From positions 1-10,782 of the forward strand of contig CAIPNE010000672.1 of the NCBI GenBank assembly GCA_903866355.1: DNA of 10,782 bases. Reading direction: 5' to 3'. Below, piece by piece: positions 1-6,507 of the stretch (within the stretch, counting starts at the first letter, position 1; every line of letters begins with the position of its first letter). The stretch comes from an uncultured Gammaproteobacteria bacterium. Lineage in GTDB: Bacteria; Pseudomonadota; Gammaproteobacteria; Ga0077536. Made by a program: the position numbers and the translations under genes. A model generated the notes under the pieces. That model searched no databases, was not told where the DNA came from, and saw only the letters and a program-made list of their open reading frames with translations.

Positions 1-241
1 CCGGCAGCGGCACGGCAGGGCGTCCACAAGCCCGCACGACGATAAACGCCTCGGCCCAGCCCGCGTTCATGCCGCCGGCCGCCTCGCTGGCCAAGACGTG
101 GGTGAGTCCTTGTTCGGTCGCCAGCGCCCACAGTTCTGCGGGCCACTCGCCGTCTTCGCAGCGGGCGAGGAACGCCCGATCAACACGTTCGGCGAACAGC
201 CGATTGACGCTTTCTTCTAGGATGTTCTGTAGTTCGTTCAT
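1..241 (-). CDS. Acyl-CoA dehydrogenase-like subunit, N-terminal part (cut by window edge)
   Basis: Only the first 80 residues lie in the window; the gene continues beyond base 1. It starts at the ATG at 241 (MNELQNILEESVNRLFAERV), whose ATGA overlaps the stop codon of the upstream acyl-CoA dehydrogenase by four bases, so the two are probably translationally coupled. The visible part resembles the N-terminal helical domain of acyl-CoA dehydrogenases: a helix ending in a LFAERVDRAF-like stretch, then WALATEQGLTHVLASEAAGG, equivalent to the usual 'LGW.. L.. PE..GG' region, followed by AFIVVRACGRPAVPLP. In bacteria such adjacent pairs often form heteromeric FAD enzymes, as known for the ChsE-type steroid side-chain dehydrogenases, with only one partner carrying the full active site. 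Whether this partner keeps the FAD-binding residues and catalytic glutamate cannot be judged because those parts are off the edge. Substrate unknown. Confidence 0.72.
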   Translation of the reverse strand, partial: MNELQNILEESVNRLFAERVDRAFLARCEDGEWPAELWALATEQGLTHVLASEAAGGMNAGWAEAFIVVRACGRPAVPLP

Positions 242-1401
242 CGGACCCCCAAGCCACGCGCAATAATGCCGCGCAGAATTTCTAGCGTGCCGCCGCGCAG
301 CGAAAAAGAGGGCGCCAACAGCATTAAATTGCCCAAGACCTGCTGATAATCAGTGCCGTTGTCGGCCAGCGTGGGCTCTAGGCCCACGAGCTCTTGCGCC
401 AAACCCGGCAGACGTTGCTCAAACTGACAGCCTAAATCTTTCACGATCGAGGCTTGCAAACCCGGATCGCGACCTTCGTTGAGCATGCCTGCCACGGAGA
501 GCGACATATTGCGCAGGGTGGTCGCCCACGCTACTTCGGCACCCACTTTCGCCAGTGCGGCGGGGCTGGCCTGCGGGCCTAGCGCGTCGACTAAGCGACT
601 CAGCAGGATAAAGCACGAGAGATAGCGTTCTGGGCCGCTGCGCTCGAAGGCCAGTTCGGCGATCACTTGTTTCCAACCATCGCCTTCCTTACCCAGCAAG
701 GCGTCGGCTGGCAACAGCGCGTCCTGGAAAGACACCTCGTTGAAGTGGCCGCGCCCGGCCAAATCTTTGATCGGACGGGCGGTGATGCCTTTAGTCGTTT
801 TGAGATCGATGAGGAACTGGGACAAGCCGCGGTGTTTGCTATCGGCGCTGCTATCCGTGCGTAACAGCGCGATCATGTAATCCGCACGATGCGCGTTAGT
901 GGTCCAGATTTTAGTGCCGTTGACCAGCCAACCATCGGCCACGCGATCAGCGCGGGTGCGCACCGAGGCCAAGTCTGATCCGGAGTTGGGCTCGCTCATG
1001 CCGATGCAAAAACAGATTTCGCCGGCGGTAATGCCCGGGATTATTTTTTCCTTCTGTGCCTGGGTGCCGTAGCGGGCTACCACGGGTCCGCTCTGACGGT
1101 CGGCAATCCAGTGAAAGCCCACCGGGGCCCCAGCCGCCAGCGTTTCTTCCACAATCACATAGCGCTCTAGTGCCGAGCGTTCGTGGCCGCCGTAGGCTTT
1201 GGGGAGGGTCATACCCAACCAACCCCGGGCGCCCAGTTCGCGGCTGAAGTCGGGGTCAAAACCATCCCAAGTGTTACTGCGTACCAGCGGCGAATAGGCC
1301 TTCAGGGCGGTGGCCAGAAACGCCCGTACTTCTTGGCGTAGCGAGTCCAGCGAGGCTGGCAGTTCATACCGGGGAAAGCGCAAACTTTCAATGCTCAACA
1401 T
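238..1401 (-). CDS. Acyl-CoA dehydrogenase, FadE-type (likely one half of a heteromeric pair)
   Basis: FAD-dependent alpha,beta-desaturation of an acyl-CoA, with electrons presumably passed to electron-transfer flavoprotein in the cytoplasm. The 387-residue length is normal for the family. An N-terminal helical domain is followed by the family signature GMSEPNSGSDLAS at residues 134-146, the NGTKIWTTNA beta-domain motif at 161-170, and a C-terminal helical domain ending in RGGTLEILRGIIARGLG. The likely catalytic base is E253 in the AFERSG stretch (helix G position, as in isovaleryl-CoA dehydrogenase) rather than the C-terminal YEGT position of medium-chain enzymes, since the C-terminal motif here is GGTLEI. 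The start at 1401 (ATG) is supported by GGAG at 1411-1414 with a nine-base spacer. It lies 22 bases after the kinase gene and overlaps the next dehydrogenase gene by four bases (ATGA), consistent with one operon and a two-subunit enzyme. Substrate not determinable. Confidence 0.9.
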   Translation of the reverse strand: MLSIESLRFPRYELPASLDSLRQEVRAFLATALKAYSPLVRSNTWDGFDPDFSRELGARGWLGMTLPKAYGGHERSALERYVIVEETLAAGAPVGFHWIADRQSGPVVARYGTQAQKEKIIPGITAGEICFCIGMSEPNSGSDLASVRTRADRVADGWLVNGTKIWTTNAHRADYMIALLRTDSSADSKHRGLSQFLIDLKTTKGITARPIKDLAGRGHFNEVSFQDALLPADALLGKEGDGWKQVIAELAFERSGPERYLSCFILLSRLVDALGPQASPAALAKVGAEVAWATTLRNMSLSVAGMLNEGRDPGLQASIVKDLGCQFEQRLPGLAQELVGLEPTLADNGTDYQQVLGNLMLLAPSFSLRGGTLEILRGIIARGLGVR

Positions 1402-1423
1402 AGGCCGATGCTCCGATTAATAC

Positions 1424-2503
1424 TTAATTTGGGGCGCCGGCGCGGCGCGCGAACTGCCACGCCAATTCGGCGATTTCGCACACCAATTCGGTGGTGGTCT
1501 GCGCATGCTCGCTGGCTGCCGTGCCTTCCTGTACCCGTTTGATGATGCCTTGGTAAATCGCCGCCACTCGCCACAGCGTGTAGGCTCGGTAGTAGTCCAG
1601 CCCCTGAATTTCCCGGCGACCCGTTAACTCGCAGTAACGCGCGATATAGGCCTCCTCCGTGGGGATCCCCAACGCCGGGAGGTCCAGCCCGCCTAGGCTG
1701 CTCAGGCGATCACCCATCTGGGGCAGCAGCCAAGGCAACAGGTGATAGGCAAAGTCACCAAACGGATGACCAATGGTGGAGAGTTCCCAATCTAATACGG
1801 CGACCACGCGGGGTTCGGATGAGTGAAAAATCATATTGTCCATGCGGTAGTCGCCGTGCACGATGCTCACCGAATCCTCCACCGGGATGTTGGCGGGCAG
1901 CCAAGCGTTTAGGCGATCCATCAACGGAATTTTGTCGGTCTCGGAGGCCACATAATTTTTGGTCCAACGGTTGATCTGGCGCGCAAAATAATCGTTGGGT
2001 TTGCCAAATTCGGCCAGCCCAATGGCGCGATAGTCGATGGTTTGCAAGCGCGCCAACGCGCTGAGCATGGCGTCAAAAATCTCAGCCCGCTCGGGGGGCG
2101 TCATCTCAGGCAGCGTGGTATCCCAGAGCACCCGGCCTTCGACCATTTCCATGACGTAGAACATGGTGCCGATGATGTCGTTGTCGCGACACAGCAGGTA
2201 GGGGCGAGGCACTGGATAGCCGGCGTTCCAGAGCGCCTGTATCACTTGGTATTCACGGTCTACCGCATGGGCCGATGGCAGGAGCGGGCCCGGGGGCTTG
2301 CGGCGCAGGACGTAATTGCGCTGGGGCGTGAGGAGCTGGTAGGTGGGGTTGGACTGGCCGCCCTTAAAACGTCGGATTTCCAGCGGGCCTTCAAAATCCG
2401 CTATTTCCGCTCGCAGAACGCGCTCGAGACGCGGGACGTCTAGTTGTAGATCCGTCTCGACCGCTTTGGTGCCGGAGAATTTGTCCTGTCGTGCATTGCT
2501 CAT
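1424..2503 (-). CDS. APH-fold phosphotransferase, ACAD10/11-like (LvaA-like acyl-CoA kinase family)
   Basis: A 359-residue protein with the aminoglycoside-phosphotransferase kinase fold. Visible motifs, numbered from the ATG at 2503: FKGGQSNPTYQL near 46-57 (nucleotide loop), VLRRKPPG with candidate ATP-binding K69, E84 in HAVDREY, the catalytic VHGDYRMDN at 215-223, and the metal-binding VLDWELS with D238. This is the family fused to dehydrogenases in human ACAD10 and ACAD11 and found as LvaA in Pseudomonas levulinate catabolism, where the kinase phosphorylates a 4-hydroxyacyl-CoA so that a partner acyl-CoA dehydrogenase can eliminate phosphate. Its position between a CoA transferase gene and two dehydrogenase genes fits an acyl-CoA substrate, not antibiotic resistance. 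An in-frame TTG at 2521 would add six residues, but the ATG at 2503 has AAGAG seven bases upstream and the TTG has no such site. The actual substrate is inferred from the family only. Confidence 0.85.
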   Translation of the reverse strand: MSNARQDKFSGTKAVETDLQLDVPRLERVLRAEIADFEGPLEIRRFKGGQSNPTYQLLTPQRNYVLRRKPPGPLLPSAHAVDREYQVIQALWNAGYPVPRPYLLCRDNDIIGTMFYVMEMVEGRVLWDTTLPEMTPPERAEIFDAMLSALARLQTIDYRAIGLAEFGKPNDYFARQINRWTKNYVASETDKIPLMDRLNAWLPANIPVEDSVSIVHGDYRMDNMIFHSSEPRVVAVLDWELSTIGHPFGDFAYHLLPWLLPQMGDRLSSLGGLDLPALGIPTEEAYIARYCELTGRREIQGLDYYRAYTLWRVAAIYQGIIKRVQEGTAASEHAQTTTELVCEIAELAWQFARRAGAPN

Positions 2504-2510
2504 GTTTTTA

Positions 2511-2515
2511 CTCTT
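2511..2515 (-). promoter_or_regulatory. Ribosome binding site deciding the kinase start
   Basis: AAGAG on the minus strand, seven bases before the ATG at 2503. It lies downstream of the alternative TTG codon at 2521, so it supports the shorter protein. The region before the TTG is AT-rich and has no purine-rich Shine-Dalgarno sequence. Confidence 0.5.
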
Positions 2516-2524
2516 AGCCAAAAT

Positions 2525-3745
2525 TTATTTGCAGACCCCCGCCACGATGCCAGCATCGTGGAGACGGCCTATCTCACTGCTGTCGAGGCCCAGCAAGTCA
2601 GCGAGAATTTCATCGGTGTGCTCACCCAAGCGCGGCGCGCAGCGTGCCGGTGCGCGCTCCACCGCACTAAAGTGCATTGCTTGTCCGGCCACCGGGTAAG
2701 TCCCGATGTCGGGCTGTTCTACCGAATGGTAGATCGGGTTCGCCGGTGAACAGTCGGGATCGTGGTCAATTAAATCTGCCATGTCTTGGTATTTACCCCA
2801 ACACACGCCGTGGGCATCGAAGGCCGTGGCGACGGCCGCCAGCGTGTGTTGACCAATCCAGCCCTCTAGGACTTCGGCAATCTCGACTCTGGCAGTGTAA
2901 CGGGCGCCCTCCAAGTTGAGGTCTAAGCCCAACGTTTTGCCCAACGCCGCCACGGCCGTTGCCAGCCCGGTCGCGGCGAGTAGACCACTCCACATTTTGG
3001 GCGAGATGGCCATTACCATCACCCGCTCGCCCTCGCGGGTCAAGAAATCCCGCCCAAACGCCCCGTAGAGATAATTACCCCCACGGCGGCGCTGCGTGCC
3101 ATTAATTTTTCGGTCGCCGACATAGCCCAGATGCCCCACTGCCGCTAGCGCCACATCAGCGAGCGCCATGTCGATGCGTTGGCCTTGACCGGTTTGGTCA
3201 CGGAAGCGCAACGCCGCCAACAGGCTGGTAGAGGCGAGCAGGGCGGCGGCAATGTCCCACGCTGGCAGCACATGATTGACCGGGCGGTTGTCGTCCTGCG
3301 GCCCGGTTAGTCCGGGAAAACCTACCTTGGCGTTGACCGTGTAATCCACCGCGCTACCGCCGTGGCGGTCGCCGACGATCGCCAGCTGGATGATGTCGGC
3401 ACGGTGCTGGCAGAGGGTTTCGTGCGCTAACCAACCCTTGGCCGGTAGATTGGTGGACATGATGCCGCCGTTGGGCCCGGGTAGGGCGATGAGGCGGGTG
3501 ATGAGTTCACGCGCCTGTGGATGTTTGAGATCGACGGCCAGCGAGCGTTTGCCTTTATTGAGTTCGGCCCAATAAATACTGTGGTTGTCGGTGGTGACCG
3601 GCCAACGGTGGTAATCGATCCCGCCGCCGATGGGGTCGAAGCGAATGACGTCCGCGCCCAGTTGCGCCAAGGTCATGCCGCACAGGGGGGCTGCGATGAA
3701 GGCCGAGGCCTCAACAATGCGTAGCCCTTTCAAAATATTCTGCAT
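2525..3745 (-). CDS. mct: Family III CoA transferase, likely 2-methylfumaryl-CoA isomerase (mesaconyl-CoA C1-C4 CoA transferase)
   Basis: A 406-residue CaiB/BaiF-family protein. The N-terminus (LKGLRIVEASAFIAAPLCG at 5-23, then TLAQLGADVIRFDPIGGG at 25-42) and the segments VDYTVNAKVGFPGLTGP (133-149) and VNHVLPAWD (156-164) match my recollection of the Chloroflexus mesaconyl-CoA transferase Mct more closely than formyl-CoA or carnitine CoA transferases. The family's catalytic aspartate should be D164 in PAWDI. Other fitting stretches are GNYLYGAFGRDF and APRLGEHTDEIL near the C-terminus. Mct moves CoA within one molecule, turning mesaconyl-C1-CoA into mesaconyl-C4-CoA in the 3-hydroxypropionate bicycle. 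The gene just upstream looks like the enzyme that makes mesaconyl-C1-CoA, which supports the call. The ATG at 3745 has a strong AGGAG (3753-3757) seven bases away. The gap to the kinase gene is 21 bases. The CoA transferase family is certain; the exact reaction is inferred. Confidence 0.75.
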   Translation of the reverse strand: MQNILKGLRIVEASAFIAAPLCGMTLAQLGADVIRFDPIGGGIDYHRWPVTTDNHSIYWAELNKGKRSLAVDLKHPQARELITRLIALPGPNGGIMSTNLPAKGWLAHETLCQHRADIIQLAIVGDRHGGSAVDYTVNAKVGFPGLTGPQDDNRPVNHVLPAWDIAAALLASTSLLAALRFRDQTGQGQRIDMALADVALAAVGHLGYVGDRKINGTQRRRGGNYLYGAFGRDFLTREGERVMVMAISPKMWSGLLAATGLATAVAALGKTLGLDLNLEGARYTARVEIAEVLEGWIGQHTLAAVATAFDAHGVCWGKYQDMADLIDHDPDCSPANPIYHSVEQPDIGTYPVAGQAMHFSAVERAPARCAPRLGEHTDEILADLLGLDSSEIGRLHDAGIVAGVCK

Positions 3746-3784
3746 GGGTGAACTCCTGATCTCGGCGATTAAGTGCGGCGAGGC

Positions 3785-5461
3785 CTAGAGGGGCTTCGCA
3801 TTAGCCAGTAGCTCGCGTGCCACCACTTTCAGCGCCAAGGTTTCTTCGGCGCCTTCAAAGATGGGCAGCACCCGTGCATCCACAAAATACCGGCTGACAC
3901 AGGTTTCTTCGGAATAACCCATGCCACCATGGATTTGCAGGGCTTCTCGGGTGAGGTGCTCCGCGGCGCGGCAAGCGTAGAGCTTCACCAGACTGGCTTG
4001 CATTTGTCCCTGCCCGGCATCCATCAGCGCGGCCACTTCATAGGTCATTTCCTGGCAGGCGCGCAGGGCGGCACCGAGCAGAGCGAATTTTGCCAGCGTG
4101 AGCTGATAGTCGGCTAGCGGTTTGCCAAAGACTTTACGGTCTTGGGCGTAGCGGGCGGCGGCGTCGAAGGCCGCGCGCATTAAGCCGCAAGCGCGGGCGG
4201 CGGTCTGCAGACGGCCCCCGGCAAAGCCGGCCATGGTCAGATAAAAGCCCCGTCCTTCCGCGTCGGCTCCGCCCACCAGATTTTCTGCGGGCACAAAGAC
4301 ATTATCGAAAAACAACGTGTAGGAGTGCATGCCGCGGTAGCCAATCGTGGGGATGGCCCGGCCTTCGAGTACGCCGCCGGTGGTTTGCCGGAACTCAAAC
4401 GCGTGCTCATCCGTGGTGGTTTTTTCGAGCAAAAACAGCGACAGGCCGCGGTGGCCCGCAGCGGGATCGGGGTTGGTGCGGGCCAACACCAGCAGCAACT
4501 GCGCCCGTCCGGCAAAGGTGCACCAGGTTTTGGCGCCGTTGAGTAAAAAACCACCGGGCGTGGGACTAGCACGCAGGCGCACGGCGGCCACGTCTGAACC
4601 GCAGTCGGGTTCGGTGACGGCGATCGCGCACAGCGGCTCGCCGCGCGCGATCCCGGGCAACCAGCGGGCGTTTTGTGCCTCGTCGCCGCCCGCCAAGAGC
4701 GCGCGCGCCACAATTTCTGGGCGAGTGAGTGGGCTACCGGCCGCCGCGAGCGAGCCGCGGGAGAGTTCTTCGGTGACGACCACCATGGCCAAGTTGTCGT
4801 GCCCGCTCTCCGGCGCGGTGCCGCCAAAACGCTCTGGGATGGAGAGCGCAAAACACCCTAACTCGCTCAGGGCGTTTAAAATTTCATCCGGAATGGTGAG
4901 GTCTTCACGGTGGATGCGCTCGGCGTACGGTGCTACCACCTCGTTGGTCACCCGGGCGCAGCTGGCGGCGATGATTTGTTTGTCTTCTGGCAGCATCGAG
5001 CGGCCGCAGTGACCGGCTGCCAGCAAGCCTGCGCCCAGTTGGGCCAGTGCGGCAGGGGCTAGCCACGCGCGGCTATAGGCGCGCAGCGCAGGGGACTCAA
5101 AGACGCCCAATAGCAGCTCGGCGGGGAGATCTAAGTCTTCGCGCACGCGCTCGAAACGCAGGCGGACTTTAACAATGACATCGGCGGCAAAGCTGAGCGC
5201 CATCTGGGTTTCTAGCGATAAATCGGCCGCCTCACCGCAACGTTCGGCGTACCGCAGCAGCGCGCCCATGGCGTGCACTTCTGCGCTGCTGAAAGCGAGC
5301 TCATAGCACACGACCTGGGCGTCGTCGATAACCTCGGCCCAGGCCCCGCGGGCCTCTAGTTGGGCGCGCAGGGTTGACCAAGCGTGGTCGACGAGTTTTT
5401 GTAACTGTGCCTGCAGGGCGAACGCTGTGCCCAGCGCAGAAGACGTCAGTGGTGCGTTCAT
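3785..5461 (-). CDS. mcd: Long acyl-CoA dehydrogenase, likely (2S)-methylsuccinyl-CoA dehydrogenase
   Basis: At 558 residues this is about 170 longer than a usual acyl-CoA dehydrogenase. The extra length is an alpha-helical, alanine-rich N-terminal extension (roughly 1-155) without a signal peptide or membrane segment. The dehydrogenase core follows: IPERFGG (208-214), the family signature AVTEPDCGSDVAA (281-293), GAKTWCTFAGRA (309-320), QDRKVFGKPLADYQ (440-453), QIHGGMGYSEE (509-519) and IFEGAEET (534-541), placing the catalytic glutamate at E536. Length, N-terminal extension and the IFEGA..E C-terminus match (2S)-methylsuccinyl-CoA dehydrogenase of the ethylmalonyl-CoA pathway, which makes mesaconyl-C1-CoA (2-methylfumaryl-CoA). 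The next gene, 39 bases downstream, looks like the isomerase for that product. The ATG at 5461 has AAGGAG (5472-5477) with a ten-base spacer. It is the first gene of the minus-strand operon. An alternative is a related long dehydrogenase with another branched or dicarboxylic substrate. Confidence 0.75.
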   Translation of the reverse strand: MNAPLTSSALGTAFALQAQLQKLVDHAWSTLRAQLEARGAWAEVIDDAQVVCYELAFSSAEVHAMGALLRYAERCGEAADLSLETQMALSFAADVIVKVRLRFERVREDLDLPAELLLGVFESPALRAYSRAWLAPAALAQLGAGLLAAGHCGRSMLPEDKQIIAASCARVTNEVVAPYAERIHREDLTIPDEILNALSELGCFALSIPERFGGTAPESGHDNLAMVVVTEELSRGSLAAAGSPLTRPEIVARALLAGGDEAQNARWLPGIARGEPLCAIAVTEPDCGSDVAAVRLRASPTPGGFLLNGAKTWCTFAGRAQLLLVLARTNPDPAAGHRGLSLFLLEKTTTDEHAFEFRQTTGGVLEGRAIPTIGYRGMHSYTLFFDNVFVPAENLVGGADAEGRGFYLTMAGFAGGRLQTAARACGLMRAAFDAAARYAQDRKVFGKPLADYQLTLAKFALLGAALRACQEMTYEVAALMDAGQGQMQASLVKLYACRAAEHLTREALQIHGGMGYSEETCVSRYFVDARVLPIFEGAEETLALKVVARELLANAKPL

Positions 5462-5554
5462 ATTGGGAGGTCTCCTTCACGCCGAGGCGGGCTTTTGGGG
5501 GGCGCGTTCGCTGCCGCGCGCGCGGTGCGGGGTCGTGCCCCTAATGGGGTGGGG

Positions 5555-5583
5555 TGGATAGGCCGCGCCGCTGCTATTGTCCA
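5555..5583 (-). promoter_or_regulatory. Candidate sigma70-type promoter for the mcd operon
   Basis: Reading the minus strand, TGGACA (5583-5578) is one mismatch from the -35 consensus and is followed after 17 bases by TATCCA (5560-5555), a weak -10. Transcription would start roughly 85-90 bases before the mcd ATG. In GC-rich DNA such matches arise by chance, so this is tentative. Confidence 0.22.
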
Positions 5584-5605
5584 CGCGCCGAATGGGTAGA
5601 ATAAT
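5577..5605 (+). promoter_or_regulatory. Candidate sigma70-type promoter for the cof operon
   Basis: TTGTCC (5577-5582, four of six matches to the -35 consensus), a 17-base spacer, then AATAAT (5600-5605, five of six matches to the -10). This is the most AT-rich point of the intergenic region. Transcription would start near 5612, giving a leader of about 125 bases before cofE. The -35 overlaps the candidate -35 of the opposite promoter, so the two could compete for polymerase. Inferred only. Confidence 0.33.
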
Positions 5606-5720
5606 TTAGCGTCGGGCCACTGCGTGAACCGCGCGGATGGTACTTCAGAAATCCCTTGGCGGGGAATATCGAAACCCTGCCCCAGCCCTCATTAACACCC
5701 GCGACGCCAAGCCTCGCGCT

Positions 5721-5725
5721 AGGAG
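5721..5725 (+). promoter_or_regulatory. Ribosome binding site deciding the cofE start
   Basis: AGGAG, 11 bases before the ATG at 5737. The frame is open upstream to a TTG at 5656, but those 27 extra residues do not resemble CofE, and the conserved family N-terminus begins just after the ATG at 5737. Confidence 0.6.
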
Positions 5726-5736
5726 CGATCCTCTCC

Positions 5737-6507
5737 ATGTCATTGTCCTCACAACTGCGTTTCCAGGTGCTGCCGGATATCCCCATGATTGAGTCGGGGA
5801 ACGATTTGGCCGACATCCTGCTGGCGGCGCTAGCCCGTGCGCCCGTCGCGCTGGGCGATGGGGATGTCCTCGTGGTCGCGCAAAAAATTGTCTCTAAGGC
5901 CGAAGGGCGGCTAGTGCGTCTGGACACCGTGACCGCCTCGCCGCGCGCGGTGGAGCTGGCCGGGGAGACCGACAAAGACCCGCGACTGGTGCAGCTGATT
6001 CTGGATGAGTCCACGGAAATCCTGCGCACCCGTCCGGGCGTGCTCATCGTGCGGCATCGTTTGGGTAATGTGGGCGCGCATGCGGGCATTGATCAATCCA
6101 ACGTGGATCACGGGGAAGGCGAATGCGCGCTCCTGCTACCCGTTGACCCAGACCGCTCGGCGGCGCAGTTGCGGGCAACTATTCTGGCCCGCACGGGGCG
6201 TGCGGTGGGCGTCATCATTGCTGACAGCATGAACCGCGCGTGGCGGCTAGGCACCATCGGGGGGGCGATCGGCTGTGCGGGGATCACGGTACTAGACGAC
6301 CTCCGCGGCACCAACGACCTGTATGGGCGCGAGCTCAAAGTCACCGTGATCAACCGCGCCGACTCCCTGGCCGCCACGGCTTGTCTGCTCATGGGGGAAA
6401 GCATTCAGCGCACACCCGCCGTACTGGTGCAGGGGCTGCCAGCCGAGGATGCGACCCAAACGGCCCGCGACCTCATCCGCCCGCTGGCTGAGGATATGTT
6501 TCGATGA
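5737..6507 (+). CDS. cofE: Coenzyme F420-0:L-glutamate ligase CofE (single-domain)
   Basis: Adds L-glutamate to F420-0 using GTP, and usually further glutamates by gamma-links, as the last stage of F420 synthesis in the cytoplasm. The 256-residue protein has the family hallmarks: DIPMIESGNDLADIL at 14-28, GDGDVLVVAQKIVSKAEGR at 40-58, HAGIDQSNVD at 115-124, PVDPDRSA at 135-142, IADSMNRAWRLGT at 161-173, AIGCAGITVLDDLRGTND at 177-194 and ADSLAATACLLMGE at 208-221. It ends after this domain, so it is like archaeal CofE and lacks the nitroreductase-like C-terminal domain of mycobacterial FbiB, which reduces dehydro-F420-0. The start at 5737 is chosen for AGGAG upstream and family alignment. It is the first gene of the cof operon and its TGA overlaps the cofD ATG (ATGA), indicating coupled translation. 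Confidence 0.93.
   Translation: MSLSSQLRFQVLPDIPMIESGNDLADILLAALARAPVALGDGDVLVVAQKIVSKAEGRLVRLDTVTASPRAVELAGETDKDPRLVQLILDESTEILRTRPGVLIVRHRLGNVGAHAGIDQSNVDHGEGECALLLPVDPDRSAAQLRATILARTGRAVGVIIADSMNRAWRLGTIGGAIGCAGITVLDDLRGTNDLYGRELKVTVINRADSLAATACLLMGESIQRTPAVLVQGLPAEDATQTARDLIRPLAEDMFR

Larger units (their letters stand above)
5462..5736. promoter_or_regulatory. Divergent intergenic region between the acyl-CoA operon and the F420 operon
   Basis: 275 bases with no convincing gene. Open frames crossing it are out-of-frame shadows or upstream extensions of cofE from a TTG at 5656. The left half is very GC-rich, with G-runs and a CG-alternating stretch around 5513-5525. Around 5538-5556 short GGGG and CCCC blocks (GGGGTCGTGCCCC, CCCCTAATGGGG) could pair in alternative small hairpins, but the stems are only four base pairs. 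The right half contains the most AT-rich stretch of the gap (5597-5609), where promoter-like hexamers lie. It must hold the start signals for both operons. No riboswitch or clear operator was recognised. Confidence 0.7.

Noticed and set aside
1424..2503. Aminoglycoside resistance kinase
   Set aside because: Motifs and operon context fit the ACAD10/11-like acyl-CoA kinase family rather than antibiotic phosphotransferases.
4237..5012. Long open frames (204 and 221 codons) on both strands within the mcd-like gene
   Set aside because: They overlap a gene with full family motifs, have Arg/Pro/Ala/Ser-rich composition typical of shifted frames in GC-rich DNA, and show no domain.
5538..5556. Small hairpins from GGGG/CCCC blocks as a terminator or riboswitch
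   Set aside because: Stems are only four base pairs, there is no T-run, and no known riboswitch pattern is present.
5656..5736. Longer CofE beginning at TTG 5656
   Set aside because: The extra 27 residues are unlike the family, and AGGAG at 5721-5725 supports the ATG at 5737.
5574..6089. 171-codon minus-strand frame spanning the intergenic region and the start of cofE
   Set aside because: Ser/Arg/Thr-rich translation typical of an antisense frame, overlapping the conserved CofE N-terminus.
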